This document shows positions 1-7,578 of a stretch of 38,245 nucleotides of DNA, in pieces (the first letter of the stretch is position 1; each line of letters begins with the position of its first letter). The DNA lies in assembly GCA_947627935.1 (NCBI GenBank), contig CANQXY010000011.1:1-38245 (forward strand), given 5' to 3'. The position numbers were made by a program, and so were the translations under genes. This DNA is from an uncultured Clostridia bacterium (GTDB taxonomy: Bacteria > Bacillota > Clostridia > TANB77 > CAG-508). Under the pieces are notes generated by a model, which made no database searches, was not told the DNA's origin, and saw nothing but the letters and a program-made list of their open reading frames with translations.

Positions 1-911
1 ATGGTGTTTTTATTCTAATCCAATTTCCTTTTTCTTTGCATAATACTGTTATTTTTTCTGTACATTCTACTTTTTCTCTATTTTTAGATGAACCTTTTGT
101 CTCTGATTTTAATTGTATATTTTTTAATGTATATGCTGTATAAGGTTTTTCTGTAGATATATTTTTTATTGATGTATATCCTATTTTTCCTGATGGTGTT
201 TTTATTCTAATCCAATTTCCTTTTTCTTTGCATAATACTGTTATTTTTTCTGTACATTCTACTTTTTCTTTATTTTTAGATGAACCTTTTGTCTCTGATT
301 TTAATTGTATATCTTTTAATGTATATGCTGTATAAGGTTTTTCTGTTGTTATATTTGCTATTGATGTATATCCTATTTTTCCTGATGGTGTTTTTATTCT
401 AATCCAATTTCCTTTTTCTTTGCATAATACTGTTATTTTTTTTGTGCATTCTACCTTTTCTATATTTTTAGATGAACCTTTTGTTTCTGATTTTAATTGT
501 ATGTTTTTTAATATATATGCTGTATATGGTTTTTCTGTTGTTATATTTGCTATTGATGTATATCCTATTTTTCCTGATGATGTTTTTATTCTAATCCAAT
601 TTCCTTTTTCTTTGCATAATACTGTTATTTTTTTTGTGCATTCTACTTTTTCTATATTTTTAGATGAACCTTTTGTTTCTGATTTTAATTGTATATCTTT
701 TAATGTATATGCTGTATAAGGTTTTTCTGTTGTTATATTTGCTATTGATGTATATCCTATTTTTCCTGATGGTGTTTCTATTTTAATCCAATTTCCTTTT
801 TCTTTGCATAATACTGTTATTTTTTTTGCACATTCTACCTTTTCTACATTTTTAGATGAACCTTTTGTTTTTGATTTTAATTGTATATCTTTTAATGTGT
901 ATGCTGTATAA
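1..911 (-). repeat. Tandem 192-bp in-frame repeats (five units, last one cut by the edge)
   Basis: The same sequence landmarks recur exactly every 192 bp (for example at 143, 335, 527, 719 and 911), so each unit is 64 codons. Units lie at about 720-911, 528-719, 336-527, 144-335 and 1-143 (partial). They differ by only a few bases each, mostly single substitutions and no indels. They encode the SH3b modules of the secreted protein. Confidence 0.95.
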
Positions 912-1033
912 GGTTTTTCTGTTGTTACTATATTATTTTCTACTGCATATGTATTTAACATTGTTACATTTAAAAACATGCCTGCAATTAACAATATAAA
1001 TAACACTAAAGTTATCATTTTCTTTGATTTCAT
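1..1033 (-). CDS. Secreted tandem SH3b-repeat protein (5' part; gene runs off the left edge)
   Basis: The frame opens at an ATG (1031-1033) preceded by a GGAGA ribosome site and stays open to the window edge, giving 344 codons without a stop. Residues 1 to about 31 form a signal peptide: MKSKK, a hydrophobic stretch, then a likely cut near TYA-VEN. The rest is at least five copies of a 64-residue unit that reads like a bacterial SH3 (SH3b) domain: YTLKDIQLKS, then KKITVLCKEKGNWI, then a GKIGYTSIANI ending. SH3b domains usually bind peptidoglycan or target cell-wall enzymes and surface proteins. I infer an exported wall-associated protein; any catalytic domain would lie beyond the edge. The copies are nearly identical, which suggests recent expansion. 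It is transcribed from its own promoter and is not in an operon with spo0A, which lies upstream. Confidence 0.85.
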   Translation of the reverse strand, partial: MKSKKMITLVLFILLIAGMFLNVTMLNTYAVENNIVTTEKPYTAYTLKDIQLKSKTKGSSKNVEKVECAKKITVLCKEKGNWIKIETPSGKIGYTSIANITTEKPYTAYTLKDIQLKSETKGSSKNIEKVECTKKITVLCKEKGNWIRIKTSSGKIGYTSIANITTEKPYTAYILKNIQLKSETKGSSKNIEKVECTKKITVLCKEKGNWIRIKTPSGKIGYTSIANITTEKPYTAYTLKDIQLKSETKGSSKNKEKVECTEKITVLCKEKGNWIRIKTPSGKIGYTSIKNISTEKPYTAYTLKNIQLKSETKGSSKNREKVECTEKITVLCKEKGNWIRIKTP

Positions 1034-1067
1034 TACATACATCTCCTATAATTTATTTTACTATGAT

Positions 1068-1096
1068 ATTATATATATAATTAAATTATATTTCAA
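1068..1096 (-). promoter_or_regulatory. Sigma-A type promoter of the SH3b-repeat gene
   Basis: On the minus strand, -35 TTGAAA (1091-1096) and -10 TATAAT (1068-1073) are separated by exactly 17 bp, about 35 bp before the ATG. This is close to the vegetative consensus. Confidence 0.75.
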
Positions 1097-1136
1097 TATT
1101 TTTCTAAAAAATTATCTATTTTAATTGTTTATATCA

Positions 1137-1167
1137 CAAAAAAAGCAATATAAATATTGCTTTTTTG
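1137..1167 (-). terminator. Rho-independent terminator after spo0A
   Basis: A GCAATA/TATTGC stem (1145-1150 with 1155-1160), extended by flanking A/T pairs, is followed on the minus strand by a run of T. It sits just past the spo0A stop and separates it from the SH3b gene. The A-rich and T-rich flanks could make it work in both directions. Confidence 0.75.
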
Positions 1168-1171
1168 TTTT

Positions 1172-1981
1172 TTATGCTGTTTTTAATTCAAGTCTTAATT
1201 TATCTGCAATCATTGCAATAAATTCTGAATTTGTTGGCTTTCCTTTAGCCGCTGAAATAGTATATCCAAAGATATTTTCTACTACTTCTGTTTGACCTCT
1301 TCCCCAAGCAACTTCTATTGCATGTCTAATTGCTCTTTCTACCCTTGATGGTGTTGTAGAATATTTTTGTGCTATTTGTGGATATAAACTTTTTGTTATT
1401 TGGTTTATAACTTCTATATCTTTTACAACCATCATTATAGCTTCTCTTAAATATTGATAGCCTTTAATATGTGCTGGTACTCCAACTTCATGAATTATGT
1501 TTGTAACTAATGCTTCTAAATTTTCTTCATCTTTTTCGTTTTGAACTGATATGTATTGTTGTTTAATTTCTCTTGATATAAAATTAGTATTTTGTAAAGG
1601 TTTAAAGTTTTTTAATTCTCTTATCCTTTTTATTAATAATTCAATATCCACTGGTTTTACTATATAATATTCTGCACCTAATGATATTGCTTTTTGTGTT
1701 ATTTTGTCTTGACCAACAGCTGATAGCATAATGCAAATAGGTTTTTTATCTATATTCATTAAATTAACTTTTTCTAATACTCCTATTCCATCTAAATGTG
1801 GCATTATAACATCTAATATTACTACATCTGGTGTTGTATTTGATATAATATCTACTGCTTCTAACCCATCTTTAGCCATTCCTATAACTTCCATATCATC
1901 TTGTTTTTCCAAATATGTTGCAAGTGTTTTTGCAAATTCTTGATTGTCATCTGCAATTAATACTGTAACTTTCTCTTTCAC
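1172..1981 (-). CDS. spo0A: Sporulation transcription factor Spo0A
   Basis: Response regulator that, when phosphorylated, binds 0A boxes and commits the cell to sporulation. The 269 residues match the family length. Residues 1-125 are a receiver domain with the acidic pair D11/D12, phospho-acceptor D57 in ILDVIMP, and a YIVKP lysine. Residues about 150-269 are the Spo0A_C DNA-binding domain, including the recognition segment [18 protein letters not shown]. The start is GTG, with AGGAGG (1990-1995) 8 nt upstream; no better ATG is present. In many clostridia spo0A follows spoIVB. Here the upstream gene is yigZ, 117 bp away, and spo0A has its own promoter with a palindrome near the start of transcription. 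It ends at a terminator, so it looks monocistronic. Confidence 0.97.
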   Translation of the reverse strand: MKEKVTVLIADDNQEFAKTLATYLEKQDDMEVIGMAKDGLEAVDIISNTTPDVVILDVIMPHLDGIGVLEKVNLMNIDKKPICIMLSAVGQDKITQKAISLGAEYYIVKPVDIELLIKRIRELKNFKPLQNTNFISREIKQQYISVQNEKDEENLEALVTNIIHEVGVPAHIKGYQYLREAIMMVVKDIEVINQITKSLYPQIAQKYSTTPSRVERAIRHAIEVAWGRGQTEVVENIFGYTISAAKGKPTNSEFIAMIADKLRLELKTA

Positions 1982-2009
1982 AATCTCTTCCTCCTAAAAT
2001 ATAATTTGT

Positions 2010-2059
2010 TGTAATTTAATTACAGGGCAAATTATATTTTATTTTTCAAAAATTTGCAA
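2010..2059 (-). promoter_or_regulatory. spo0A promoter with palindromic candidate operator
   Basis: On the minus strand, -35 TTGCAA (2054-2059) and -10 TATAAT (2031-2036) are 17 bp apart. Just after the -10, at the expected transcription start, lies a perfect 7-1-7 palindrome TGTAATT-T-AATTACA (2010-2024). That position suits a repressor operator. I saw no TGTCGAA-type 0A box here. Confidence 0.6.
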
Positions 2060-2098
2060 TCATTTTATGGAAATTTTTTCCAATTTTTTATGAAAATA

Positions 2099-2737
2099 TT
2101 ATTTTTCTACACTTTTATTAATAAATTTTTCAGATAAAACTTTTATATTATCCAAATTTATATTTTTTTTATTAATATCTTCCATTAATTTTTCATAAAT
2201 TATATTTTCTAATTCTATTTTACATTTGATAACATTATAATAATCTATATTAGTTATACTAATATTGTTATTTTTACAATAATATTTAAAATTTTCTAAA
2301 TTATTATATTCTAATTCTACTTCTAATTCTATTCCTTTTGTTTTTAACATCTTTTCAGCCACATTTATTGCATTAATAGTTGCATCAGAATATGCTCTAA
2401 CTAATCCACCTGTACCTAGAAGTATACCTCCAAAATATCTTGTTACAATAACTAATGTATTACATAGATTATTTTTTTGTAATATATTTAACATAGGTGA
2501 TCCAGCAGTTCCAGATGGTTCTCCATCATCACTTGATTTTTCTATAATAGTATCCATATCTAAAACTCTATATGCAAAACAATTATGTCTTGCGTCATAA
2601 TATTTTTTCTTTATTTTCTTTATTAATTCATCTGCTTCTTTTTGACTCTCTATGTAAAACAAATTTGCTATAAATTTTGACTTTTTTTCAGTAATCTGTT
2701 CTGAAACATTATTTTTAATTGTTAAGAATTCTTGCAT
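2099..2737 (-). CDS. YigZ/IMPACT family protein (UPF0029)
   Basis: A 212-residue protein with the hallmark segments of the YigZ/IMPACT family: DARHNCFAYR, SSDDGEPSGTAGSPML and VTRYFGGILLGTGGLVRAY in the N-terminal half, followed by a DUF1949-like C-terminal domain. Family members resemble ribosomal protein S5 domain 2-like folds and are linked to translation regulation, but the bacterial role is not settled. It lies 15 bp after the HI0933-type flavoprotein gene, with an AAAGG ribosome site 8 nt before ATG, so it is probably the last gene of the ldh-led unit. The stop is just downstream of the spo0A promoter, which is independent. Confidence 0.9.
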   Translation of the reverse strand: MQEFLTIKNNVSEQITEKKSKFIANLFYIESQKEADELIKKIKKKYYDARHNCFAYRVLDMDTIIEKSSDDGEPSGTAGSPMLNILQKNNLCNTLVIVTRYFGGILLGTGGLVRAYSDATINAINVAEKMLKTKGIELEVELEYNNLENFKYYCKNNNISITNIDYYNVIKCKIELENIIYEKLMEDINKKNINLDNIKVLSEKFINKSVEK

Positions 2738-2752
2738 AATAAAACCTTTCTT

Positions 2753-4000
2753 TTATTCATTTTTACCAGCAGTAAATCCAGTACTATATGCTATTTGTAA
2801 ATTAAATCCACCTGTGTAACTATCTACATCTATTATTTCTCCTGCAAAAAACAATCCTTTAATTATTTTTGATTCCATTGTTTTAGGATTTATTTCTTTT
2901 ATATTTATTCCTCCACTTGTAATTATAGCTTCTTCAATTGGCCTAAAATCTTTTATTATTACTTCAAAATTTTTAAGTAAATGTACTAAATTCTTTCTTT
3001 CTTCTTTTGTTATTTCATTTATTTTTTTATTAACATCTATCTTACTTTTTTCTATTACAACACTTATAAGTTTTTGTGGTAATAATTTATCTAAACTATT
3101 TTTAAATTTCTTGTTTTTAGTTTCATCAAAATCTCTTAATATTCTTTTTTCTAATTTTTCTTCTGATAGTGCAGGCTTTAAATCTATACTTACTAATATT
3201 TTTTTATTTTTAAGTAATTGTTCTATATTTTTGTACCTTACTAAATGAGATGAACTACTTAATATTATTGGTCCAGATATACCAAAATGTGTAAATAACA
3301 TCTCACCAAAATCATTATATATTAGTTTATTTTTATCTATATCTTTTACATTAATTTCTACATTTTTTAAACTTAAGCCTTGTAATTTCCTACAAATTTC
3401 TTTATCAAAAGCTTCTAATGGAACTAATGATGGTTTTATATCTGTTACAGTATGTCCTAATTTTTGTACTATTTTATATCCATCTCCAGTTGACCCTGTT
3501 AATGGATAACTTTTTCCTCCTGTTGCTAAAATTATTTTATCAGCATTAAAGTTTCCTTTATTTGTTTTTACTCCTGTTGCTATACCGTTTTTGGTTAATA
3601 TTTCCTCTACTTTTGTATTTAATATAATTTCTACATTTAATTGTTTTAATCTACTTGTAAAACATTTTAATACATCTTGAGATTTATCAGTTTCAGGAAA
3701 TATTCTATTTCCTCTTTCTTCTTTAACTTCTAATCCTTGTTCATGTAAAAAATTTATTATATCTTTATTTGTATAATTTTTATAACAACTATATAAAAAC
3801 ATACCATTACCTGGAGTATTTTTTATAAATTCATCCATATCTAAAGAAGAAGTTATATTACATCTTCCTTTTCCTGTTATTAATAATTTTCTTCCAAGTG
3901 ATTGCATCTTTTCTATTAATATAACTTTATTTCCATTTTCTGCAGAAGATATTGCTGCCATCATACCAGCAGGTCCTCCACCTATTACTATTACTTTCAT
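2753..4000 (-). CDS. FAD-dependent oxidoreductase, HI0933/YhiN (BaiN-like) family
   Basis: A 415-residue flavoprotein. The N-terminus carries the Rossmann FAD motif VIGGGPAGMMAA followed by the acidic end of strand 2 (ILIEK). The family marker GKGRCNIT is at about residues 44-51. The C-terminus has the second FAD-contact segment GLFFAGEIIDVDSYTGGFN. The family is widely annotated as aminoacetone oxidase-like or BaiN-like (linked to bile-acid dehydroxylation chemistry in gut clostridia), but its substrate is mostly unproven. It starts 11 bp after the PLP lyase gene and is followed 15 bp later by yigZ, consistent with one leftward unit. Family call is strong; substrate is open. Confidence 0.9.
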   Translation of the reverse strand: MKVIVIGGGPAGMMAAISSAENGNKVILIEKMQSLGRKLLITGKGRCNITSSLDMDEFIKNTPGNGMFLYSCYKNYTNKDIINFLHEQGLEVKEERGNRIFPETDKSQDVLKCFTSRLKQLNVEIILNTKVEEILTKNGIATGVKTNKGNFNADKIILATGGKSYPLTGSTGDGYKIVQKLGHTVTDIKPSLVPLEAFDKEICRKLQGLSLKNVEINVKDIDKNKLIYNDFGEMLFTHFGISGPIILSSSSHLVRYKNIEQLLKNKKILVSIDLKPALSEEKLEKRILRDFDETKNKKFKNSLDKLLPQKLISVVIEKSKIDVNKKINEITKEERKNLVHLLKNFEVIIKDFRPIEEAIITSGGINIKEINPKTMESKIIKGLFFAGEIIDVDSYTGGFNLQIAYSTGFTAGKNE

Positions 4001-4011
4001 TTAATTCCTTT

Positions 4012-5277
4012 CTACTTTATATTGCTTTCTTCTATATTTGATATTGCTTTTAATATTCCTAATTTTCCATACTCATATGTAAGACCTCCTTGCATATATG
4101 CAATAAAAGGCTCTCTGATTGGTCCATCACAAGAAAGTTCTATTGTTGATCCTTGTGTAAATGTACCTGCTGCCATAATTACTTTATCATCATATCCCCC
4201 CATATCACTTGGCTCTGGTATTACATGTGAATCTATTGGTGAACCTTTTTGTATCCCTTGACAAAATTTTACCAATCTTTCTTCAGTACCTAATTTAATT
4301 GTTTGAACTATATCAGCTCTTTTTTCATCATATTTTGGATCTACATCATATCCTAAATCTTCTAAAATTTTACTAGCAAATATAGCTGTTTTTAAACTAC
4401 TTGCAACAACACTTGGTGCAAAAAATAATCCCTTTAATAATAATGTATTCTGATTTAAAGATGGACCTATTTCTTTTCCTATTCCAGGTGATGTTAATCT
4501 TTCTGCACACAAATTTATTAAATCTTTTTTTCCTGCAATATATGCTCCACTTGTAGCAATTCCTGCTCCTAAATTTTTCATTAATGATCCAACTATTATG
4601 TCTGCTCCAACATCTGTTGGTTCTTTATCTTCTACAAATTCTCCATAACAATTATCAACCATTATAATTACATCTTTATTTACTTCTCTAATTGCTTTTA
4701 TAACTTTTTCAATTTTTTCTATAGTCAAACTTTTTCTTGTTGAATAACCTCTTGATCTTTGTATTTCCACAAGTTTTACATCAGACTTTCTTAATCTTTC
4801 TTGTATTTTTGAAATATCAAAATCATTATTTATTAAATCAATTTCTTCATATTTTATACCAAAAGACTTCAAAGAACTCTTGCTATCTTCTTTACCTACA
4901 CCTATAACAGTTTTAAGTGTATCATATGGACTACCACTTATACTTATCATTGTATCTTTTGGTCTAAGTAATCCAAATAAAGTTACTGCTAAAGCATGTG
5001 TTCCAGATATTAATTGAGTCCTAACTAAAGCATCTTCTACATTAAATATATCAGCATATATGTCTTCTATTTTATTTCTACCAGGTTCATCTATGCCATA
5101 ACCTGTTGAACTATGTAGATGCATTTCTGCTAAGTTATTTTTCTGAAATGCATTTAATACCTTTAAAGAATTTTCTTCACAAATATTATCTATATTTTTG
5201 AAAATTTCTTCTAAATCTTTTTCTATCTTTCTAGACATCTCTAATAATTTTTCATTTATTTCAAATTTATTATTCAT
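4012..5277 (-). CDS. Methionine gamma-lyase family protein (YnbB/aluminium-resistance type PLP enzyme)
   Basis: Fold-type I PLP enzyme of the Met_gamma_lyase Pfam family, once called aluminium resistance protein. Visible features are the substrate-loop region MHLHSSTGYGIDEPGR, the strand IIMVDNCYGEF that holds the cofactor aspartate, and the Schiff-base lysine in GSLMKNLGAG (K234 from this start). I chose the ATG at 5275-5277 (421 residues) because a clear GGGG ribosome site lies 6 nt before it. An in-frame ATG at 5301 would overlap the end of ldh by 8 bp and has no good site. It probably cleaves a sulphur or other amino-acid side chain, but the substrate cannot be read from the sequence. Second gene of the ldh-led unit. 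Confidence 0.88.
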   Translation of the reverse strand: MNNKFEINEKLLEMSRKIEKDLEEIFKNIDNICEENSLKVLNAFQKNNLAEMHLHSSTGYGIDEPGRNKIEDIYADIFNVEDALVRTQLISGTHALAVTLFGLLRPKDTMISISGSPYDTLKTVIGVGKEDSKSSLKSFGIKYEEIDLINNDFDISKIQERLRKSDVKLVEIQRSRGYSTRKSLTIEKIEKVIKAIREVNKDVIIMVDNCYGEFVEDKEPTDVGADIIVGSLMKNLGAGIATSGAYIAGKKDLINLCAERLTSPGIGKEIGPSLNQNTLLLKGLFFAPSVVASSLKTAIFASKILEDLGYDVDPKYDEKRADIVQTIKLGTEERLVKFCQGIQKGSPIDSHVIPEPSDMGGYDDKVIMAAGTFTQGSTIELSCDGPIREPFIAYMQGGLTYEYGKLGILKAISNIEESNIK

Positions 5278-5293
5278 TTTTTTCCCCTTTAAA

Positions 5294-6247
5294 TTAGTCA
5301 TTTATTATTTTATCTATAGAACTTTCTCTCATTTGCCTTATTAAATTACAACTTTTATTTAATTTTTTCTGTTCTTCTTCACTTAAATCTAAATCTACAA
5401 TCTCTCTTATTCCATTACTATTTATAATTGATGGTACACCAATATAAATATCATCTTGTCCATATTGATTATTTAAATAAGTTGATACTGTTAATATAGA
5501 ATTTTCATTATCTAATATTGCTCTTACTATTCTATTTAATGACATTCCTATCGCATAATAAGTAGCTTTTTTCTTTTCTATTATTTCATATGCAGCATTT
5601 ACTACTTCTTTGTGTATATTATCTAAATCTTCCATTGGATAGTTGTTATCTTTCATCACATCAGATATTTTTTTACATCCTACATATGCATGTTTCCATG
5701 GTACAAAAGAAGAATCTCCATGTTCACCTAAAATATATGCATGTATATTTTTAGATGAAATCTTTAAGTAATCTGCAATAAGATATCTCAATCTTGCTGT
5801 ATCTAAAACTGTCCCTGTTCCAATTACTTGGTTTTTAGGAAGTCCTGATACTTTATAAACTACATATGTCATTAAATCAACTGGATTGCTTGCAACTACT
5901 ATTATACCATTAAATCCACTTTCCATTATGTTTTTGGTTATTTGTTTTACTATTTTTGCATTTACTTCTGCAAGTTCAAGTCTTGTTTGCCCAGGTTTTT
6001 GTGCTGCACCTGCAGTTATTACTACAATTTGTGCATCTTTACAATCAGAATAATCTCCTGCTTTTATATCCATTTTTTGAGGAGCAAATGGTAACCCATG
6101 AGATAAATCCATTTCTTCTCCTTTTGTTTTTTCTTTATCTATATCTATTAATACAAGTTCTGAAATTCCTCCTCTATTTAGCATAGAATATGCCATACTC
6201 ATACCAACAAAACCTGTACCTACTAATGCAATTTTACCATTTTTCAT
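5294..6247 (-). CDS. ldh: L-lactate dehydrogenase
   Basis: NAD-dependent reduction of pyruvate to L-lactate in the cytoplasm. The 317 residues match family length. The N-terminal Rossmann motif is VGTGFVGMSMA. The mobile substrate loop AQKPGQTR carries glutamine at the position that selects pyruvate over oxaloacetate, arguing for LDH rather than malate dehydrogenase. The catalytic histidine is H176 in GEHGDS, and SNPVDLMTYV is the usual cofactor segment. An AGGAGG-like ribosome site lies about 9 nt before the ATG. It heads a compact leftward unit with the PLP lyase, flavoprotein and yigZ genes. Upstream is the rpsR terminator, so it needs its own promoter; a TATAAT-like box about 30 bp before the ATG is visible but its -35 is weak. 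Confidence 0.95.
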   Translation of the reverse strand: MKNGKIALVGTGFVGMSMAYSMLNRGGISELVLIDIDKEKTKGEEMDLSHGLPFAPQKMDIKAGDYSDCKDAQIVVITAGAAQKPGQTRLELAEVNAKIVKQITKNIMESGFNGIIVVASNPVDLMTYVVYKVSGLPKNQVIGTGTVLDTARLRYLIADYLKISSKNIHAYILGEHGDSSFVPWKHAYVGCKKISDVMKDNNYPMEDLDNIHKEVVNAAYEIIEKKKATYYAIGMSLNRIVRAILDNENSILTVSTYLNNQYGQDDIYIGVPSIINSNGIREIVDLDLSEEEQKKLNKSCNLIRQMRESSIDKIIND

Positions 6248-6322
6248 AATGTAAGCCTCCTTTTATCTTTATTATTATACTATTTTTTTTATATAATATA
6301 AATATTTTACACAAAAATAACA

Positions 6323-6347
6323 AAAAACTGAAACAAAATGTTTCAGC
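6323..6347 (-). terminator. Terminator of the rpsF-ssb-rpsR operon
   Basis: An 8-bp stem CTGAAACA/TGTTTCAG (6329-6336 with 6340-6347) with a 3-nt loop is followed on the minus strand by six T. It lies directly after the rpsR stop. Confidence 0.85.
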
Positions 6348-6352
6348 TTTTA

Positions 6353-6637
6353 TTAATCTTTTGTTGCATATGGTAATATTGCAATATGTCTTGCTCTTTT
6401 TACTGCTATTGTTATATCTCTTTGATGTTTAGCACATGCACCTGTTGTTCTTCTTGGTAATATTTTACCTTTATCATTAATGAATTTTCTTAATTGTTCT
6501 GGATTTTTATAATCTAAAACAAAGTTTTTGTCACTACATAAAGCACATACTTTTTTTCTTTGTTTTCTAAATCTTGGATTATAATCTTCATCCATATTTT
6601 TATTATTATTTCTCTTGTTATTTTTCTTATCTGCCAT
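6353..6637 (-). CDS. rpsR: 30S ribosomal protein bS18
   Basis: A 94-residue S18. The basic Asn/Lys-rich N-terminus is followed by the conserved core: [18 protein letters not shown], then [18 protein letters not shown] and [22 protein letters not shown]18 pairs with S6 on the platform of the small subunit. Cysteines in CALC and GACAKH suggest the zinc-binding form of S18. A strong AAGGGGG ribosome site precedes the ATG. It is the third gene of rpsF-ssb-rpsR, 21 bp after ssb, and is followed by a terminator. Confidence 0.97.
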   Translation of the reverse strand: MADKKNNKRNNNKNMDEDYNPRFRKQRKKVCALCSDKNFVLDYKNPEQLRKFINDKGKILPRRTTGACAKHQRDITIAVKRARHIAILPYATKD

Positions 6638-6658
6638 TATATTTTCCCCCTTACATTA

Positions 6659-7078
6659 CTAAAATGGTAGGTCATCACTTGAAGATACTTCAAAATCTGC
6701 TGCACCTGGCATTGTATTTCCAAATGTAGTTTCAAAAGAGTCAGATGTTTCTCCATCTCTTTTGCTATCTGCAAAATATGCTTCTTCTGCAACAACTTCT
6801 GTTACATAGTGTTTTTGACCTTGGTCATCATCCCAAGTTCTAGTTTGTATTCTTCCAATAATTCCTACTTGTTGACCTTTCTTAAAGTATTTACTACAAA
6901 ATTCTCCTAGTTTACTCCAAGCTACTATGTTTATAAAATCTGCTTGTCTTTCTTCTCCTTGTCTTACAAATCTTCTATTTACAGCTAGAGAAAAAGATGC
7001 AACTAGTGTATTATTTGTTTGTGTATATCTTACTTCTGGATCTCTTGTTAATCTTCCCATTAATATTACTTTATTCAT
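6659..7078 (-). CDS. ssb: Single-stranded DNA-binding protein SSB
   Basis: A 139-residue SSB with the OB-fold start MNKVILMGRLTRDPEVRYT and the FINIVAWSKLGE segment, then a short acidic linker and the C-terminal tip DDLPF that recruits repair and replication partners. It coats single-stranded DNA in replication, recombination and repair. The position between rpsF and rpsR is the standard Firmicutes arrangement. The ribosome site AAGGAAGG precedes the ATG, and a 10-bp hairpin (7096-7128) lies just upstream in the rpsF-ssb gap. Confidence 0.97.
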   Translation of the reverse strand: MNKVILMGRLTRDPEVRYTQTNNTLVASFSLAVNRRFVRQGEERQADFINIVAWSKLGEFCSKYFKKGQQVGIIGRIQTRTWDDDQGQKHYVTEVVAEEAYFADSKRDGETSDSFETTFGNTMPGAADFEVSSSDDLPF

Positions 7079-7095
7079 AACTACCTTACCTTCCT

Positions 7096-7128
7096 TTAAA
7101 TAAAGGCCCCTTAAATTTCTTTATTTAA
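7096..7128 (-). other. Hairpin in the rpsF-ssb intergenic gap
   Basis: The arms TTAAATAAAG and CTTTATTTAA (7119-7128 and 7096-7105) form a perfect 10-bp stem with a 13-nt loop, immediately before the ssb ribosome site. No T-run follows, so it is more likely a processing or stability element than a terminator. Confidence 0.5.
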
Positions 7129-7162
7129 TTTTAAATTTTTTTAGCTTTAATAATAAAACCAC

Positions 7163-7441
7163 TTATTTTTTTACTACAATAAATTTAATAACTTCATCAG
7201 TTATTCTGTAGATTCTTTCTAGTTCAGCTACAAATTCTGGTTTTGCTTCGAAGTTAAATACAAAATATGTTCCTTCTTTATGTTTTTTAACATCATAAGC
7301 TAATTTCTTTTTACCAAGATTTTCTACTGATTCTACTTTTCCATTTTCATTTATTAATCCTGTAAATTTTGTTTCTAAAGATTTTAAACCTTCTTCATCA
7401 ACATTTGGATTAACAATGATAATACTTTCGTATTTATTCAT
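7163..7441 (-). CDS. rpsF: 30S ribosomal protein bS6
   Basis: A 92-residue S6 with the conserved N-terminus MNKYESIIIVNPNVDEE and the GKKKLAYDVKKHKEGTYFVFNF segment. It binds 16S rRNA together with S18. It heads the rpsF-ssb-rpsR operon, with the ribosome site GGGAGGTG before the ATG. The operon promoter lies about 90 bp upstream, and a 10-bp hairpin sits in the leader. S6 and S18 regulate their own operon through a leader RNA in several bacteria. Confidence 0.97.
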   Translation of the reverse strand: MNKYESIIIVNPNVDEEGLKSLETKFTGLINENGKVESVENLGKKKLAYDVKKHKEGTYFVFNFEAKPEFVAELERIYRITDEVIKFIVVKK

Positions 7442-7468
7442 TATCTTTCACCTCCCTTTGGATTTATA

Positions 7469-7490
7469 ACCCACTAAATATTTAGTGAGT
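7469..7490 (-). promoter_or_regulatory. Leader hairpin upstream of rpsF
   Basis: Arms ACTCACTAAA and TTTAGTGGGT form a 10-bp stem (one G-U pair, tight loop) centred on the palindrome CACTAAATATTTAGTG. It lies between the rpsF promoter and the rpsF ribosome site. An S6:S18-binding leader RNA is known in other bacteria; I cannot see its sequence hallmark with confidence here, so this is only a candidate. Confidence 0.35.
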
Positions 7491-7499
7491 AAGGACATT

Positions 7500-7535
7500 A
7501 AAAAATAGCTATGCATTTTTTAACATAGCTATTTT
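7500..7535 (-). terminator. Terminator after the Ca2+ ATPase gene
   Basis: A 12-bp stem AAAATAGCTATG/CATAGCTATTTT (7524-7535 with 7502-7513) with a 10-nt loop is followed by T-rich sequence on the minus strand. Its first arm overlaps the -10 box of the rpsF promoter, so terminator and promoter are interlocked. Confidence 0.75.
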
Positions 7536-7559
7536 AACACATATTTGAGCTTTTTTCAA
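7531..7559 (-). promoter_or_regulatory. Promoter of rpsF-ssb-rpsR
   Basis: On the minus strand, -35 TTGAAA (7554-7559) and -10 TAAAAT (7531-7536) are 17 bp apart. The promoter sits between the ATPase stop and the ATPase terminator, so the new transcript starts inside the terminator stem. Confidence 0.65.
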
Positions 7560-7578
7560 GTTTTTTAAAAAATATTTT

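Noticed and set aside
420..719. 99-residue rightward ORF over the repeat array
   Set aside because: It is antisense to the SH3b repeats, repeats with the same 192-bp period, and has no ribosome site. The minus-strand frame has a signal peptide and a consensus promoter.
1..911. CRISPR-like repeat array
   Set aside because: The units are 192 bp, contiguous without unique spacers, and keep an open coding frame.
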